A DNA stretch of 64,000 nt, taken from assembly GCA_964613945.1 (NCBI GenBank), contig CAZTJC010000001.1:248001-312000 (forward strand), in the 5' to 3' direction. The notes below the pieces were generated by a model. It was not told where the DNA came from. It ran no database searches and saw only the letters and a list, made by a program, of their open reading frames with translations. Both the position numbers and the translations under genes were made by a program. Position 1 is the stretch's first letter, and each line of letters begins with the position of its first letter. This document shows positions 1 to 8,926 of the stretch, piece after piece. This DNA comes from JAVVHH01 sp964613945. Its GTDB lineage: Bacteria > Pseudomonadota > Alphaproteobacteria > Acetobacterales > Acetobacteraceae.

Positions 1-549
1 ATGGGCGGCACGGCGGCGTTCTACACCTTCAGCACATACATGCCGACCTTCCTGGCCAACACCGTCAAGCTGCCGCGCGACCAGGCCAACCTGCTTTCGT
101 TCATTACGTTGTTCTGCTTCGCCGCTATGCAGCCGATCATGGGCGCCATCAGCGACCGCGTCGGCCGCAAGCCGGTGCTGCTGTGGTTCGGCATCGCCGG
201 CACGCTATGCACCTACTGGATCATGACCACCATGGCCCAGACCCGCGACTTCACCGGCATCCTGCTGCTGCTGCTGTTCGCGCTGCTGATCGTGTCGGGC
301 TACACCAGCATCAATGCCGTGGTGAAGGCGGAGCTGTTCCCGGCGGAGGTTCGCGCTTTGGGCGTCGGGCTACCTTATGCGGTGGCGGCCAGCGTGTTCG
401 GCGGCACCGCGCCATACATCGCACTTTGGTTCAAGGACCAGGGACACGAGACCTGGTTCTTCATCTACATCACAGTGCTGATCTTCGGCTCGCTGCTCGT
501 CTACGCGACGATGCGGGACACCAAGCAGACGTCACGCATTCAAAGCTGA
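1..549 (+). CDS. MFS transporter, MHS family (3' part only)
   Basis: This is the C-terminal 182 residues of a major facilitator transporter; the gene begins before the window, so the ATG at base 1 is probably an internal Met. About six hydrophobic segments are visible, with the loop motif GAISDRVGRKPVL typical of MFS loops and the sequence AELFPAEVRALGVGLPYA, characteristic of the metabolite:H+ symporter (KgtP/ShiA-like) branch. The family imports dicarboxylates or related organic acids through the inner membrane; the substrate cannot be read from this fragment. It ends in TGA at 547-549 and is followed by a strong terminator hairpin. Confidence 0.85.
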   Translation: MGGTAAFYTFSTYMPTFLANTVKLPRDQANLLSFITLFCFAAMQPIMGAISDRVGRKPVLLWFGIAGTLCTYWIMTTMAQTRDFTGILLLLLFALLIVSGYTSINAVVKAELFPAEVRALGVGLPYAVAASVFGGTAPYIALWFKDQGHETWFFIYITVLIFGSLLVYATMRDTKQTSRIQS

Positions 550-568
550 CATCGAGGTAGGCGTGAAA

Positions 569-606
569 GTCCGGCGCTGCCCTCAGCGCCGGACCAGTCT
601 TTCTTT
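569..606 (+). terminator. Rho-independent terminator between convergent genes
   Basis: A perfect 11-bp stem, GTCCGGCGCTG (569-579) with CAGCGCCGGAC (584-594), and a 4-nt loop are followed on the + strand by a T-rich tail (CAGTCTTTCTTT). It lies between the convergent MFS and bactofilin genes and may stop transcription from both sides, with the better tail on the + strand. Confidence 0.75.
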
Positions 607-1330
607 ACAGCTCGGACGGCTTGGGCGCTTCGACCTGCCTGACGTCGCCGGACTTCACGTCCAGCGTCATCATCTTCAGCTCGCCGGTGATCTGGCCGCC
701 ATCTTCGACCTGCAGGCGGCGGTAATGCGCGGTGCCCAGCACCTTGCCCGTCGCCCGAACGATCAGATTGCTGCGTGCGGTCAGCGTGCCGTCGATCACG
801 CCGGCGATCTCGGCCTCCTCGACCTCCACGGCGCCCTTAAACACCCCGCCCTGCGCGATCGACAGCTCGGTCGCATGGATCATGCTGGCCTCGACCGTGC
901 CTTCGACGACGAGGCGCTCGGCATCCTGCACCGTGCCCTGCACGGAGATGCCCTTACCAACTACGAGCGTGCGGCGCTCGGTCGGCACGGCGGGGCGTTG
1001 CGGCGGCTGCATGCCGGGACGCGGGGGCGCACCCGGCATACCGCCGGGACCCGACTGCATACCGGAGGCGGAGCCAGGCGCAGAGCCCGGCGTGACACCG
1101 GACATCCCGCCTTGGGGAGCGCCCATCGGGGTTGGCGGCTGAGATGAACCGGGGAACGGCGTACGGGCCATGGGCTGAGGTTCTTTCATTGGAGGACTCA
1201 CGAGGGATCCGGCCGGCGGAGTGCCGGCGGGCTTGGCAAACGAACTGGCCGACGGCATGCCGACCGGAACCGGCTCGGCAGGTATGGGAGAGGTCTCGGG
1301 CATGTCATCGGGTTTACGGCGCTTGAACAA
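605..1330 (-). CDS. Bactofilin (polymer-forming cytoskeletal protein)
   Basis: A 241-residue protein. Residues 1-118 form a Pro/Gly/Met-rich, low-complexity leader. Residues about 119-225 form a bactofilin beta-helix of short repeating hydrophobic strands, with GKGISVQGTV, VVEGTVEASM and ATGKVLGTAHYRRLQVEDGG as hallmark stretches. Bactofilins self-assemble into nucleotide-independent filaments that position cell-envelope enzymes. I chose the TTG start at 1328-1330 because GGAGGAGG lies 5 nt upstream; a TTG at 1345 also exists but lies upstream of that Shine-Dalgarno. The gene is monocistronic in appearance. The proline-rich leader is longer than in many bactofilins and could be an envelope- or partner-binding tail (inference). 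Confidence 0.88.
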   Translation of the reverse strand: MFKRRKPDDMPETSPIPAEPVPVGMPSASSFAKPAGTPPAGSLVSPPMKEPQPMARTPFPGSSQPPTPMGAPQGGMSGVTPGSAPGSASGMQSGPGGMPGAPPRPGMQPPQRPAVPTERRTLVVGKGISVQGTVQDAERLVVEGTVEASMIHATELSIAQGGVFKGAVEVEEAEIAGVIDGTLTARSNLIVRATGKVLGTAHYRRLQVEDGGQITGELKMMTLDVKSGDVRQVEAPKPSEL

Positions 1331-1422
1331 GCGGGCCTCCTCCAAGATCGGGCGCCGCTCCGGCCGTTGATCGACCGTGCGCGGGGGCCAGGTGGAACAT
1401 CACCGACGCCATAAGAATCGGC

Positions 1423-1442
1423 GCCGGAGCCGTTAGCTCCGC
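1423..1442 (-). terminator. Possible terminator downstream of the EI24-like gene
   Basis: On the minus strand GCGGAGC pairs with GCTCCGGC around a short TAAC-containing loop, followed by GATTCTTATG. The T content of the tail is modest. It lies about 50 nt past the stop of the EI24-like gene, between it and the bactofilin start. Confidence 0.4.
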
Positions 1443-1490
1443 AGAGCGAGTTTGTCGCCTAACACGCTCGGCTCGCGGGTCACAACCCGA

Positions 1491-2141
1491 CTAGCGGTTG
1501 CAAAATACATGGACCATCGCGGCGATGCCCACGACGGGCACCAGCAGATTGAGCGGCGGCAGAGTGCTGGCCAGCGCCAAAACGACGCCGGGCACCACCG
1601 CGGCAAGCCGCCGCTGCCGGTAGAGTGCCAGCGCGTCGGGCCGGCTCATCCGCCGCATCGCCACGCCCACGAACAACCCCCGCCCGATTGCCCATCCCGT
1701 CACCAGATAGCCGAGCACCAGCCCCACGCCTGGCAGCAGCACCGACGCGATCAACGTCGCCACCTGCAGGAGCAGCACCTGCCCTGCCAGGACGACGCCG
1801 TCCCACCCCTGTTCGGTCAGCGGTGCCCAGACCGGGGGCGACAACCCAGGGTAGTAGCGTCGCTCCACGGCCCCGGCGATCCGGTCCAGATAGAAGGTGG
1901 CGATCAGCAGCGCGACCGGCACATACAGCCAGATCGCCACCAACAGCACGGCAATGCCACCGAGCAGCCCAACGAGCCAGCCCATCCATCCACCCTGCGC
2001 CGCCCAGGCCTGCACCAACCACACCGACCCGGCCAGCAACCCGGCAAACGCTGCCAGCGACAGCAGCAGACTCCGCCAAACCACGCCAAGGAAGACGCGG
2101 TCGTTCAATTGGGCCAGGGCGCGGAACAACGGCTCGATCAT
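1491..2141 (-). CDS. EI24/CysZ-like integral membrane protein
   Basis: A 216-residue membrane protein beginning MIEPLFRALAQLNDRVFLGV. It has long hydrophobic stretches (about residues 15-40, 45-75, 110-150 and 190-212) and the pattern FYLDRIAGAVERRYY before the central helices, as in EI24-domain proteins. CysZ members of this family carry sulfate into the cytoplasm for cysteine synthesis; the wider EI24 family is poorly defined, so sulfate transport is only a possibility. The ATG at 2141 fits the usual family N-terminus, and the longer upstream reading would run into the divergent kinase gene. The short gap to the kinase gene (2142-2224) should hold both promoters. Confidence 0.75.
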   Translation of the reverse strand: MIEPLFRALAQLNDRVFLGVVWRSLLLSLAAFAGLLAGSVWLVQAWAAQGGWMGWLVGLLGGIAVLLVAIWLYVPVALLIATFYLDRIAGAVERRYYPGLSPPVWAPLTEQGWDGVVLAGQVLLLQVATLIASVLLPGVGLVLGYLVTGWAIGRGLFVGVAMRRMSRPDALALYRQRRLAAVVPGVVLALASTLPPLNLLVPVVGIAAMVHVFCNR

Positions 2142-2224
2142 GCGGCGACGTTGAACCACAGGACACCTTGGCGGAATACTCCGCGGGTGATAGGCGCGGC
2201 CCGGTTTATAAGTCAGGAGCGCCC

Positions 2225-3211
2225 ATGTCCCCCGCCCGGTTCGACATCTTGGGTATCGGAAACGCCATCGTCGACGTCGTCGCCTCGGCCGATGACGGGT
2301 TCGTCGCCACGCACGGCATGACCAAGGGCGCAATGCAGCTGATCTCCGCCGAGCAGGCGGGAGCGCTCTACACCGCGATGCCGCCGGGTCAGGAGACCAG
2401 CGGTGGTTCGGCGGCCAACACCTGCGCCGTCGCCGCTGGCCTAGGCGCCCGCGTGGCGTTCCTCGGCAAGGTCGCCGATGACGATCTGGGCCGCGCCTTC
2501 CGCCACGACATCACCGAGACCGGCGTCCACTACCCGACCGAGCCGCTGCTCGGCGCGGCGCCAACAGCACGCTGCCTCATTCTCGTCACGCCCGACGCGC
2601 AGCGGACGATGAACACCTATCTCGGCGCCTGCGTCGGCTTCGACGTCAGCGACCTCGACGAGGCAGCTATCCGCGATAGCTCGATCATCTACCTGGAAGG
2701 CTACCTGTTCGACCCGCCGCAGGCGCAGCAGGCGTTCCAGCGCGCCGCCGCCATCGCGCACGAGGCCGGCCGCCTGGTCGCGCTGTCGCTGTCGGACGCG
2801 TTCTGCGTCGGTCGCCACCGGGCGGCGTTCCTTGCCTTGATCCAGGACCATGTCGACATCCTGTTCGCCAACGAAGCCGAGATCTGCAGCCTCTATGAGG
2901 AGCAGGACTTCGAGGCCGCCGCCCTGCGCGCCCGGGACGATGTGGAGCTGGCTGCACTGACCCGCGGCGCCGCAGGTAGCACGATCCTGCGCGGCGCCGA
3001 GCGCGTCGACATCGCGGCTGCACCGGCGACGCTGGTCGACACGACCGGCGCTGGCGACGCCTATGCTGCCGGGTTCCTGGCAGGGTATGTCGAGGGCCGG
3101 GATCTCGAGGCCGCCGGCCGGCTCGGCAGCGCCGCCGCTGCCGCCGCGATCGGCCAGTTCGGCGCCCGGCCGAAGACGGACCTGCGCGCCCTGGCGCGAA
3201 CCGGAGGGTGA
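2225..3211 (+). CDS. Adenosine kinase (PfkB family)
   Basis: A 328-residue PfkB-family sugar kinase that phosphorylates a nucleoside, most likely adenosine, in purine salvage. The N-terminal signature SGGSAANTC (about residues 59-67) and the C-terminal DTTGAGDAYAAGF, with the catalytic Asp at residue 278, are both intact. Overall length and the opening RFDILGIGNAIVDVVA match the alphaproteobacterial adenosine kinase group. The start ATG is supported by CAGGAG 5 nt upstream. It is followed after about 30 nt by a small exported protein that may be co-transcribed. Ribokinase- or inosine-like specificity cannot be excluded from sequence alone. Confidence 0.88.
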   Translation: MSPARFDILGIGNAIVDVVASADDGFVATHGMTKGAMQLISAEQAGALYTAMPPGQETSGGSAANTCAVAAGLGARVAFLGKVADDDLGRAFRHDITETGVHYPTEPLLGAAPTARCLILVTPDAQRTMNTYLGACVGFDVSDLDEAAIRDSSIIYLEGYLFDPPQAQQAFQRAAAIAHEAGRLVALSLSDAFCVGRHRAAFLALIQDHVDILFANEAEICSLYEEQDFEAAALRARDDVELAALTRGAAGSTILRGAERVDIAAAPATLVDTTGAGDAYAAGFLAGYVEGRDLEAAGRLGSAAAAAAIGQFGARPKTDLRALARTGG

Positions 3212-3242
3212 TCCGTCGCGTTTCGCGTGGATGGAGGTACCC

Positions 3243-3713
3243 ATGATGCGTAAATTCCTGCTGCTCACCATCGTTGCCGCGCCACTAGCGGCTCATGCCC
3301 AACCACGGCACGGCAGCGCGCCTGCCGACACCTATGACGGCGTGCCACCTGCCAGCGCCTACCAGGGCGGCGCCGGGTCACCGTTCTCGAACCGTGCCAG
3401 CAACATCGAAGGTTCCGGCAACCACGCCGAGATCGCACCGCGCCTCCCCTCCCCCGAGGCTGCCGGCGACGATGCCCATGACCTGTTGGTCGCCGCCGAT
3501 CGCGCTTTGTCGCGGAGGCAGACCGGCGCCGCGCAGGAAGCGCTCGAGCGTGCCGAAACCCGCGTGCTCACCCGTTCCACCGACCCGGCGCTCGCCAACC
3601 GTCCGGACACGCAGCTGCTGGCCCGGGCGATCAGCGATGCCCGCCTCGCCCTCGGTAAGAACGATGCGCCACGGGCACGCGCGATCATCGAACATGTCCT
3701 GAACCCGCGCTGA
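3243..3713 (+). CDS. Small exported protein of unknown function
   Basis: A 156-residue protein with a clear signal peptide (MMRKFLLLTIVAAPLAAHAQ, cleavage after AHA). A Pro/Gly/Ser-rich linker follows, then a predicted helical C-terminal half (from about residue 78) rich in Ala, Arg and Leu that looks like one or two TPR-like helix pairs. GGAGG lies 5 nt before the first ATG and 8 nt before a second in-frame ATG at 3246, so either can be the start. It directly follows the adenosine kinase gene. I do not recognise a named domain; the likely location is the periplasm. Confidence 0.7.
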   Translation: MMRKFLLLTIVAAPLAAHAQPRHGSAPADTYDGVPPASAYQGGAGSPFSNRASNIEGSGNHAEIAPRLPSPEAAGDDAHDLLVAADRALSRRQTGAAQEALERAETRVLTRSTDPALANRPDTQLLARAISDARLALGKNDAPRARAIIEHVLNPR

Positions 3714-3857
3714 CGGATGAAGCCGGGCAGCTAGGCGTAAATTAGCCTCGCAACTGCGGCCTAACTGTCTTATTTACCGCGCTGCAGCATTTCAACAGCA
3801 GTGGACGGGACGGTTCCTTTGAGCCGCCCCGTCACTCATTTTTGCGCCGAGCGAGCC

Positions 3858-5687
3858 ATGGACATCCGGAACATCGCAATTATCGCCCACGTCGACCACG
3901 GCAAGACGACGCTGGTCGACCAGTTGTTACGTCAGTCCGGCTCGTTCCGAGACAACCAGCAGGTCGCCGAGCGCGCGCTCGACCGCAACGACCTGGAGCG
4001 CGAGCGCGGCATCACCATCCTGGCCAAGTGCACCAGCGTGATGTGGAAAGACTCGCGCCTCAACATCGTCGACACCCCTGGCCACGCCGATTTCGGTGGT
4101 GAGGTCGAGCGCATCCTCGGCATGGTCGACGGTGCGATCGTACTGGTCGACGCCGCCGAAGGCGTGCTGCCGCAAACCAAGTTCGTGCTGACCAAGGCGC
4201 TGGCCCGCGGCATCAAGCCCATCGTCGTCGTCAACAAGGTTGATCGAGGTGATGCCCGCGCCGACGAAGTGCATACCGAGATGTTCGACCTGTTCGCCGC
4301 CCTTGGCGCGAACGACGATCAGCTCGACTTCCCGATGCTGTTCGCCTCTGGCCGGCAGGGTTGGGCGGACACGACGATGGACGGTCCCCGCAAGGACCTC
4401 AGCCCGTTGTTTGACCTTGTCATGTCGCATGTCCCGCCGACCGCGCTCGACAAGGAAGCGCCGTTCGCGATGGTGGCCTCCATCCTCGACTACGACAACT
4501 TCCTCGGTCGCGTGCTCACCGGTCGCGTCGAGCAGGGCCGCGCCCGTTTGAATATGCCGGTCAAAGTGCTTCGCAGCGACGGCACGGTGGTCGAGACCGG
4601 GCGCCTGACCAAGCTGATGGGCTATCGCGGCCTTGACCGGGTCCAGGTCGAAGAGGTCGAAGCCGGCGACATCATTGCCGTGGCCGGCCTTGCCGAAGCG
4701 ACCGTGCCGGACACGGTTGGTTCTCCTGAGGTGTCCGCGCCGCTGGAAGCCATCCCGGTCGATCCGCCGACCCTGGCCATGACGTTCCGCGTCAACGACG
4801 GTCCGCTCGGCGGCAAGGAAGGCAAGAAGGTCACCTCGCGCCAGATTCGTGAGCGGCTACTGCGTGAGACGCAGGGCAACGTCGCCATCAAAATCACCGA
4901 GAGCAACGAGTCGGATGCGTTCGAAGTCGCCGGCCGCGGCGAACTTCAGCTTGGCGTGTTGATCGAGCAGATGCGCCGCGAGGGCTTCGAACTCACGATC
5001 GGTCGCCCCCGCGTCCTGACCCGGCCGAACCCGGAGACCGGCGAGCGCGAAGAGCCGTTCGAGGAAGTGCTCGTCGACGTCGACGAGCCTTACTCGGGCG
5101 TGGTCGTCGAGAAGATGAGCAAGCGCAAGGGCGTGATGCAGGACATGCGTCCCTCGGGCGGCGGCAAGGTCCGCCTCACCTTCCACATGCCGAGCCGCGG
5201 CCTCATTGGCTATCACGGCGAGTTCCTGACCGACACGCGCGGTTCGGGCATCATGAACCGCATCTTCTCGGGCTATGAGCCTTGGGCTGGCGTGATCGAG
5301 GGTCGCCGCAACGGCAGCCTGATCAGCAGCGAGGGCGGTGAGGCCGTGCACTACGCGCTGTTCTACCTGCAAGAGCGCGGCACGATGTTCGTCGACCCCG
5401 GCGAGAAGGTCTATGTCGGCATGATTCTCGGTGAACACAGCCGCGGCTCGGATCTCGAGATCAACCCGATCAAGGAAAAGAAGCTGACCAACATCCGCGC
5501 CGCCGGCAAGGATGATGCCATGCTCCTGATCCCGCCGCGTCGGATGAGCCTCGAGCAGGCGATCGCCTATATCGAGGACGACGAACTGGTCGAAGTCACC
5601 CCAAGTGCCGTTCGCCTCCGCAAGCGGTATCTGGATCCGAACGAGCGCAAGCGCTTCGAGCGCAAGTCGGACAGCACAGCCGCGTAA
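3858..5687 (+). CDS. typA: Ribosome-associated GTPase TypA/BipA
   Basis: A 609-residue translational GTPase. The G1 motif HVDHGKTT is at residues 11-18, switch II DTPGHADFGG follows, and NKVDRGDAR supplies G4. The EF-G-like domains III and V and the BipA-specific C-terminal domain are complete, ending in a basic tail. TypA binds the ribosome and supports 50S assembly and stress or cold adaptation. Start chosen at MDIRNIAIIAHVDHGKTT because this is the family N-terminus; an upstream in-frame start would add about 19 unconserved residues. The region 3714-3857 upstream holds its promoter, with no obvious operator. Confidence 0.97.
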   Translation: MDIRNIAIIAHVDHGKTTLVDQLLRQSGSFRDNQQVAERALDRNDLERERGITILAKCTSVMWKDSRLNIVDTPGHADFGGEVERILGMVDGAIVLVDAAEGVLPQTKFVLTKALARGIKPIVVVNKVDRGDARADEVHTEMFDLFAALGANDDQLDFPMLFASGRQGWADTTMDGPRKDLSPLFDLVMSHVPPTALDKEAPFAMVASILDYDNFLGRVLTGRVEQGRARLNMPVKVLRSDGTVVETGRLTKLMGYRGLDRVQVEEVEAGDIIAVAGLAEATVPDTVGSPEVSAPLEAIPVDPPTLAMTFRVNDGPLGGKEGKKVTSRQIRERLLRETQGNVAIKITESNESDAFEVAGRGELQLGVLIEQMRREGFELTIGRPRVLTRPNPETGEREEPFEEVLVDVDEPYSGVVVEKMSKRKGVMQDMRPSGGGKVRLTFHMPSRGLIGYHGEFLTDTRGSGIMNRIFSGYEPWAGVIEGRRNGSLISSEGGEAVHYALFYLQERGTMFVDPGEKVYVGMILGEHSRGSDLEINPIKEKKLTNIRAAGKDDAMLLIPPRRMSLEQAIAYIEDDELVEVTPSAVRLRKRYLDPNERKRFERKSDSTAA

Positions 5688-5695
5688 ACCAACTT

Positions 5696-5726
5696 GCGGA
5701 CGCAACCATCACGTGCTTGCGTCCGC
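5696..5726 (+). terminator. Stem-loop after typA
   Basis: A perfect 10-bp inverted repeat, GCGGACGCAA (5696-5705) and TTGCGTCCGC (5717-5726), with an 11-nt loop begins 8 nt after the typA stop. There is no T tract, so it may be a weak terminator or an mRNA 3'-end stabiliser. Confidence 0.5.
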
Positions 5727-5765
5727 TACTGGCTAGAACAAGTCCAGTCGTTGGAGCTTTTCAAA

Positions 5766-6005
5766 ATGATCACTCGCCGTTCTGCATTTGCCTTCTTCGC
5801 GGCGGCGTTTGCCGCCCCGATCGCCGCCTACGCGCAAGTCGGCGCCCTGCCCAGTTCTACGGCACCCAGCAACTCCGAAGGCACACCGTCGGGTGGTTCC
5901 GGCGTCATCGGCCGAACCCAGGTCGAGCCGGTCGGTCGCCCCGTACAGGTTGCCCGGCGCCGCCGTCGCCATCATCACCGCCGGCACCACCGCGCTTACT
6001 CCTAG
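5766..6005 (+). CDS. Tiny exported protein with Arg/His-rich tail
   Basis: A 79-residue protein. Residues 1-22 (MITRRSAFAFFAAAFAAPIAAYA) form a signal peptide with an Arg pair near the start. A Ser/Gly/Pro-rich middle follows, and the C-terminus is a run of about 13 Arg and His residues (RRRRRHHHRRHHR). The mature protein is small and extremely basic. I know no family for it; similar small exported basic proteins are common in acidophilic or acid-tolerant Acetobacteraceae. It is flanked by a stem-loop on each side, so it is probably a separate transcript. Metal or phosphate binding by the tail is conceivable but unproven. Confidence 0.6.
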   Translation: MITRRSAFAFFAAAFAAPIAAYAQVGALPSSTAPSNSEGTPSGGSGVIGRTQVEPVGRPVQVARRRRRHHHRRHHRAYS

Positions 6006-6020
6006 CGTTTCTCGACCGTC

Positions 6021-6044
6021 CGGCTGTCGTCAAAGACAGCCGGA
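6021..6044 (+). terminator. Terminator-like hairpin before ampG
   Basis: A perfect 9-bp stem, CCGGCTGTC (6021-6029) and GACAGCCGG (6036-6044), with a 6-nt loop; flanking CCGT/ACGG can extend it past a single bulge. Only a short T run follows. It separates the small basic exported protein from the AmpG-like gene. Confidence 0.55.
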
Positions 6045-6059
6045 ACGGCATTTCGACGC

Positions 6060-7349
6060 ATGACAGCGTTAGATCCGGCACCGGTCGTTCGACCCTGGCG
6101 TGATCCACGATTGATCTTAATGGCGGCATTCGGCTTTTTCGCCGGGCTGCCTTTACCGTTATCCGGCTTTACGCTCCGGCAATGGTTGACCGAAGGCGGT
6201 ACCTCGTTGGCTGCGATTGGCCTGACGGCCAATATTGGCCTCGCTTACACGCTGAAGTTTCTTTGGTCGCCGATCCTCGATCAGAGTAGCCCGCCCTGGC
6301 GGCTGGCAAGCTTTGGTCGCCGCCGTGGCTGGCTTTTGACAATCCAGCCATTGCTTGCGGCAGCTTGCGTCGTGCTGGCGACAGCCGATCCGATCCATGC
6401 GCCCCTACAGCTTCTTGTGGCTGCTGTATCGATTGCATTCCTGTCGGCGAGCCAGGACATCGTCATCGACGCCTGGCGTATCGAGACCTTTCCCGAGCGC
6501 AGCCAAGGGATAGCGCTGGCAAGCTATGTCTGGGGTTATCGCCTGGCGTTACTGATCGCCGGTGCTGGCGCCATCAAGCTGGTTGACGATCTGGGCTGGC
6601 AAGGATCGCTCCTGACAATGGCGGCCTTGATCCTTAGCAGCACGGTCGTGACGCTTCTTGCCCACGAGCCGATCAGAGCATCGCTTGTCGCAGGACGGCA
6701 GGATCTGACCACTCGCTTCCGTGCTGCCGTCATCGAGCCATTCGCCGACTTCTGGCAGCGACCCGGCGCCGGCCATATCCTCGCCTTCGTCATGCTGTTC
6801 AAATTGGGCGAGGCGCTAGCCCACACCATGGCGGTGCCGTTCTACAATAGCCTCGGATTCGATCGCGCCCAGGTGGCTTATGCGACCGGCCTACCCAGCC
6901 TCGTCGCGAGTTTGGCGGGCGCCCTCGCCGGCGGCATTCTGGTGGTCCGGATCGGCACTGGCCGCGCCCTGATCCTAACCGGCTTCGTGCAGATGGCGTC
7001 GATGACGCTGTATTTCGCTCTCGCAGTGTCCGGAGGCGACCCGCGCATCCTGTTAGCCAAAATTGTGCTCGAAAGCTTTGCTGAAGCCATGGCGGATGCC
7101 GCCTTCCTCACTTACCTGTCGTCGCTGTGCTCGACCGCATTCACGGCGACACAATACGCCCTGCTCTCCTCACTGGCCGCAGTGGGTCTTCGCACCATTG
7201 GCGGCCTCTCCGGCGTGCTGGCGGCATCTCTGGGCTGGAGTCACTTCTATGCTCTGACGATATTCGCGGCGGTCCCGGCAATGCTGCTCATGATCACCTT
7301 GCTTCGCCGCTTTCCACCTAGACCGACGGCAGATGTCCAAGCTGGGTAG
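6060..7349 (+). CDS. ampG: AmpG-like muropeptide permease (MFS)
   Basis: A 429-residue inner-membrane MFS protein with about 12 hydrophobic segments. The segments GFFAGLPLPLSGFTLRQWL and TLKFLWSPILDQ near the N-terminus and SQDIVIDAWRIE (about residues 137-148) are the AmpG signature. AmpG imports GlcNAc-anhydroMurNAc peptides released during wall turnover for recycling. The ATG at 6060 gives the expected family length. It converges with the XrtA operon, whose last gene ends 40 nt downstream on the other strand, with no clear terminator between them. Confidence 0.88.
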   Translation: MTALDPAPVVRPWRDPRLILMAAFGFFAGLPLPLSGFTLRQWLTEGGTSLAAIGLTANIGLAYTLKFLWSPILDQSSPPWRLASFGRRRGWLLTIQPLLAAACVVLATADPIHAPLQLLVAAVSIAFLSASQDIVIDAWRIETFPERSQGIALASYVWGYRLALLIAGAGAIKLVDDLGWQGSLLTMAALILSSTVVTLLAHEPIRASLVAGRQDLTTRFRAAVIEPFADFWQRPGAGHILAFVMLFKLGEALAHTMAVPFYNSLGFDRAQVAYATGLPSLVASLAGALAGGILVVRIGTGRALILTGFVQMASMTLYFALAVSGGDPRILLAKIVLESFAEAMADAAFLTYLSSLCSTAFTATQYALLSSLAAVGLRTIGGLSGVLAASLGWSHFYALTIFAAVPAMLLMITLLRRFPPRPTADVQAG

Positions 7350-7390
7350 CCGATCCATTGGTCATCAAATATGCCAGCGACTAGCCTCGC

Positions 7391-8920
7391 TTAGTGACTG
7401 GCGAGCTTGGTGTAATCCGACATCTTATCCGCCAACCCCGTCTGGCCATTCACGAGATCTATCAATCGCTGGCGCACGACCTGACGTTGAGCAGGCGAAC
7501 TTCTATTCGGCTCGACCGAAGTGATGGTGATCAATGCGGCGGCATGATCGCCCCCGAACAGACTGTCACGGGCTTGGGCGATGCGCCCTGCCGTTCCACT
7601 CCGCACTGGCGCGCCATCCACCCAGCTTGCGTAAGCCGTCAGGCGATCGGGATCGGTAGTCTGCACGATGGTCCAACGCCCGACGCTGTCCGGAACATCG
7701 GCCGTGGCAATGGCAACGTCCTCGGCACTGATCTCCTGTGTCACCCGACGCCGCTCCGCAACCATCGCACTCGAGGTCGATCGCGGTGCAAAGAGGTTCA
7801 CGTGCAACTCGACGGGTGTCCCGCCACAGATCATCGTCGTCGCCGAGTGACTGGTCGGTCCGGACCTGCCGGTGATCGTACATCCGGTTGGTGCAACGAA
7901 CGAAAATGCCTCCGTGAATTCTGGAGCCACCACCCGCGCATCGATCAACGACGCAGCAGCCGGCCCGAGGCTTAGGAGTGCGACGCTGAACAGCGCTGCG
8001 ACTGGCGCTGCTCTCCTCGCGACAGGTGGAACTGACGGCTTTGCTTGGTAAACGGTTGGTGTTTGCTCTCTGAAGATCTGACCGCCGGCGATGAGCAACA
8101 GCATGACGATCGTGAAGAATAACCAACCGTAGATAATGTGATCCGCCGCAGCAGCCTCGGCACTGCCAAGTATCTGACCCAAGACGATGATGCCTAGGGC
8201 ACGGATGCCGTTGGCAAAGATTGGAACAACGATGGAGGCTGCCATGAAGCAAGCCCGCCGGGTCGGGCTGGTGTAGTTGAGCAGGGCGTAGAATACCCCA
8301 AAAGCAATCGCGGCAATCAGGAACCGCAATCCGGCACATGCTTCCGCGACGAAGAAGACTCCTGATGGCGTCTCGATCGTGAAACCGTCGGAGAAGTTCG
8401 GGATGCCCAACACATTCAGCCCGATGATGCTGAACGCTGCGGTGAAGCGCTGAAGCGCCGGCGTCAGGAATGCGCCGAACGGCACCAGGAAAAACAAAAA
8501 CAGCAGCGGTCCGGATAACTGCCAGAACAATCGTCGTCCCAGAACGGCGCAGAGAAATACCTCGATGCTGGCGATCGCGACAAGCTGACGCCCTTCCATG
8601 AAGCCAAGGCGCTCGGCCACTAGCCACGCTATGGCAAGTGGGATCGCGGCGAGCGCCACGATCGGCTCTGGCGTCGCTGCAATGGTCCGGAGCACCCCCC
8701 ACCGCTCTCGCAGCAAATAAAGCGTCATCGGCAGAATCAGATAGCAATGACTGTACGCCGTTGACGCGTTCCAGACCTCAACGGCCGCCCGACCTTCCGG
8801 GAGGAACAGCCAGCATAATGCTATAAGGCCGATCGCCAGCGCCAGCAGGAGGTCTCGCTGCCCGACCGCTCCCCCCAGCGCGTCTGGTCGTTCGCGTTCG
8901 CTGATCACTGAGTGCTTCAA
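7391..8920 (-). CDS. xrtA: Exosortase A fused to an EpsI-type domain
   Basis: A 509-residue inner-membrane protein. Residues about 20-290 form the multi-pass exosortase core with the transpeptidase residues intact: Cys195 in AEACAGLRF, Arg240 in FANGIRAL and His261 in ADHIIYGW. Residues about 310-509 match the EpsI (DUF3485) domain, here fused to the exosortase. Exosortases recognise C-terminal PEP-CTERM sorting tags and are linked to EPS export. It is the last gene of the leftward XrtA operon, 6 nt after the FemAB-like gene. The start is uncertain: TTG at 8920 is used, and a GTG encoding V5 is an alternative; no strong Shine-Dalgarno is visible for either. Confidence 0.92.
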   Translation of the reverse strand: MKHSVISERERPDALGGAVGQRDLLLALAIGLIALCWLFLPEGRAAVEVWNASTAYSHCYLILPMTLYLLRERWGVLRTIAATPEPIVALAAIPLAIAWLVAERLGFMEGRQLVAIASIEVFLCAVLGRRLFWQLSGPLLFLFFLVPFGAFLTPALQRFTAAFSIIGLNVLGIPNFSDGFTIETPSGVFFVAEACAGLRFLIAAIAFGVFYALLNYTSPTRRACFMAASIVVPIFANGIRALGIIVLGQILGSAEAAAADHIIYGWLFFTIVMLLLIAGGQIFREQTPTVYQAKPSVPPVARRAAPVAALFSVALLSLGPAAASLIDARVVAPEFTEAFSFVAPTGCTITGRSGPTSHSATTMICGGTPVELHVNLFAPRSTSSAMVAERRRVTQEISAEDVAIATADVPDSVGRWTIVQTTDPDRLTAYASWVDGAPVRSGTAGRIAQARDSLFGGDHAAALITITSVEPNRSSPAQRQVVRQRLIDLVNGQTGLADKMSDYTKLASH

Positions 8921-8926
8921 GCCGGG

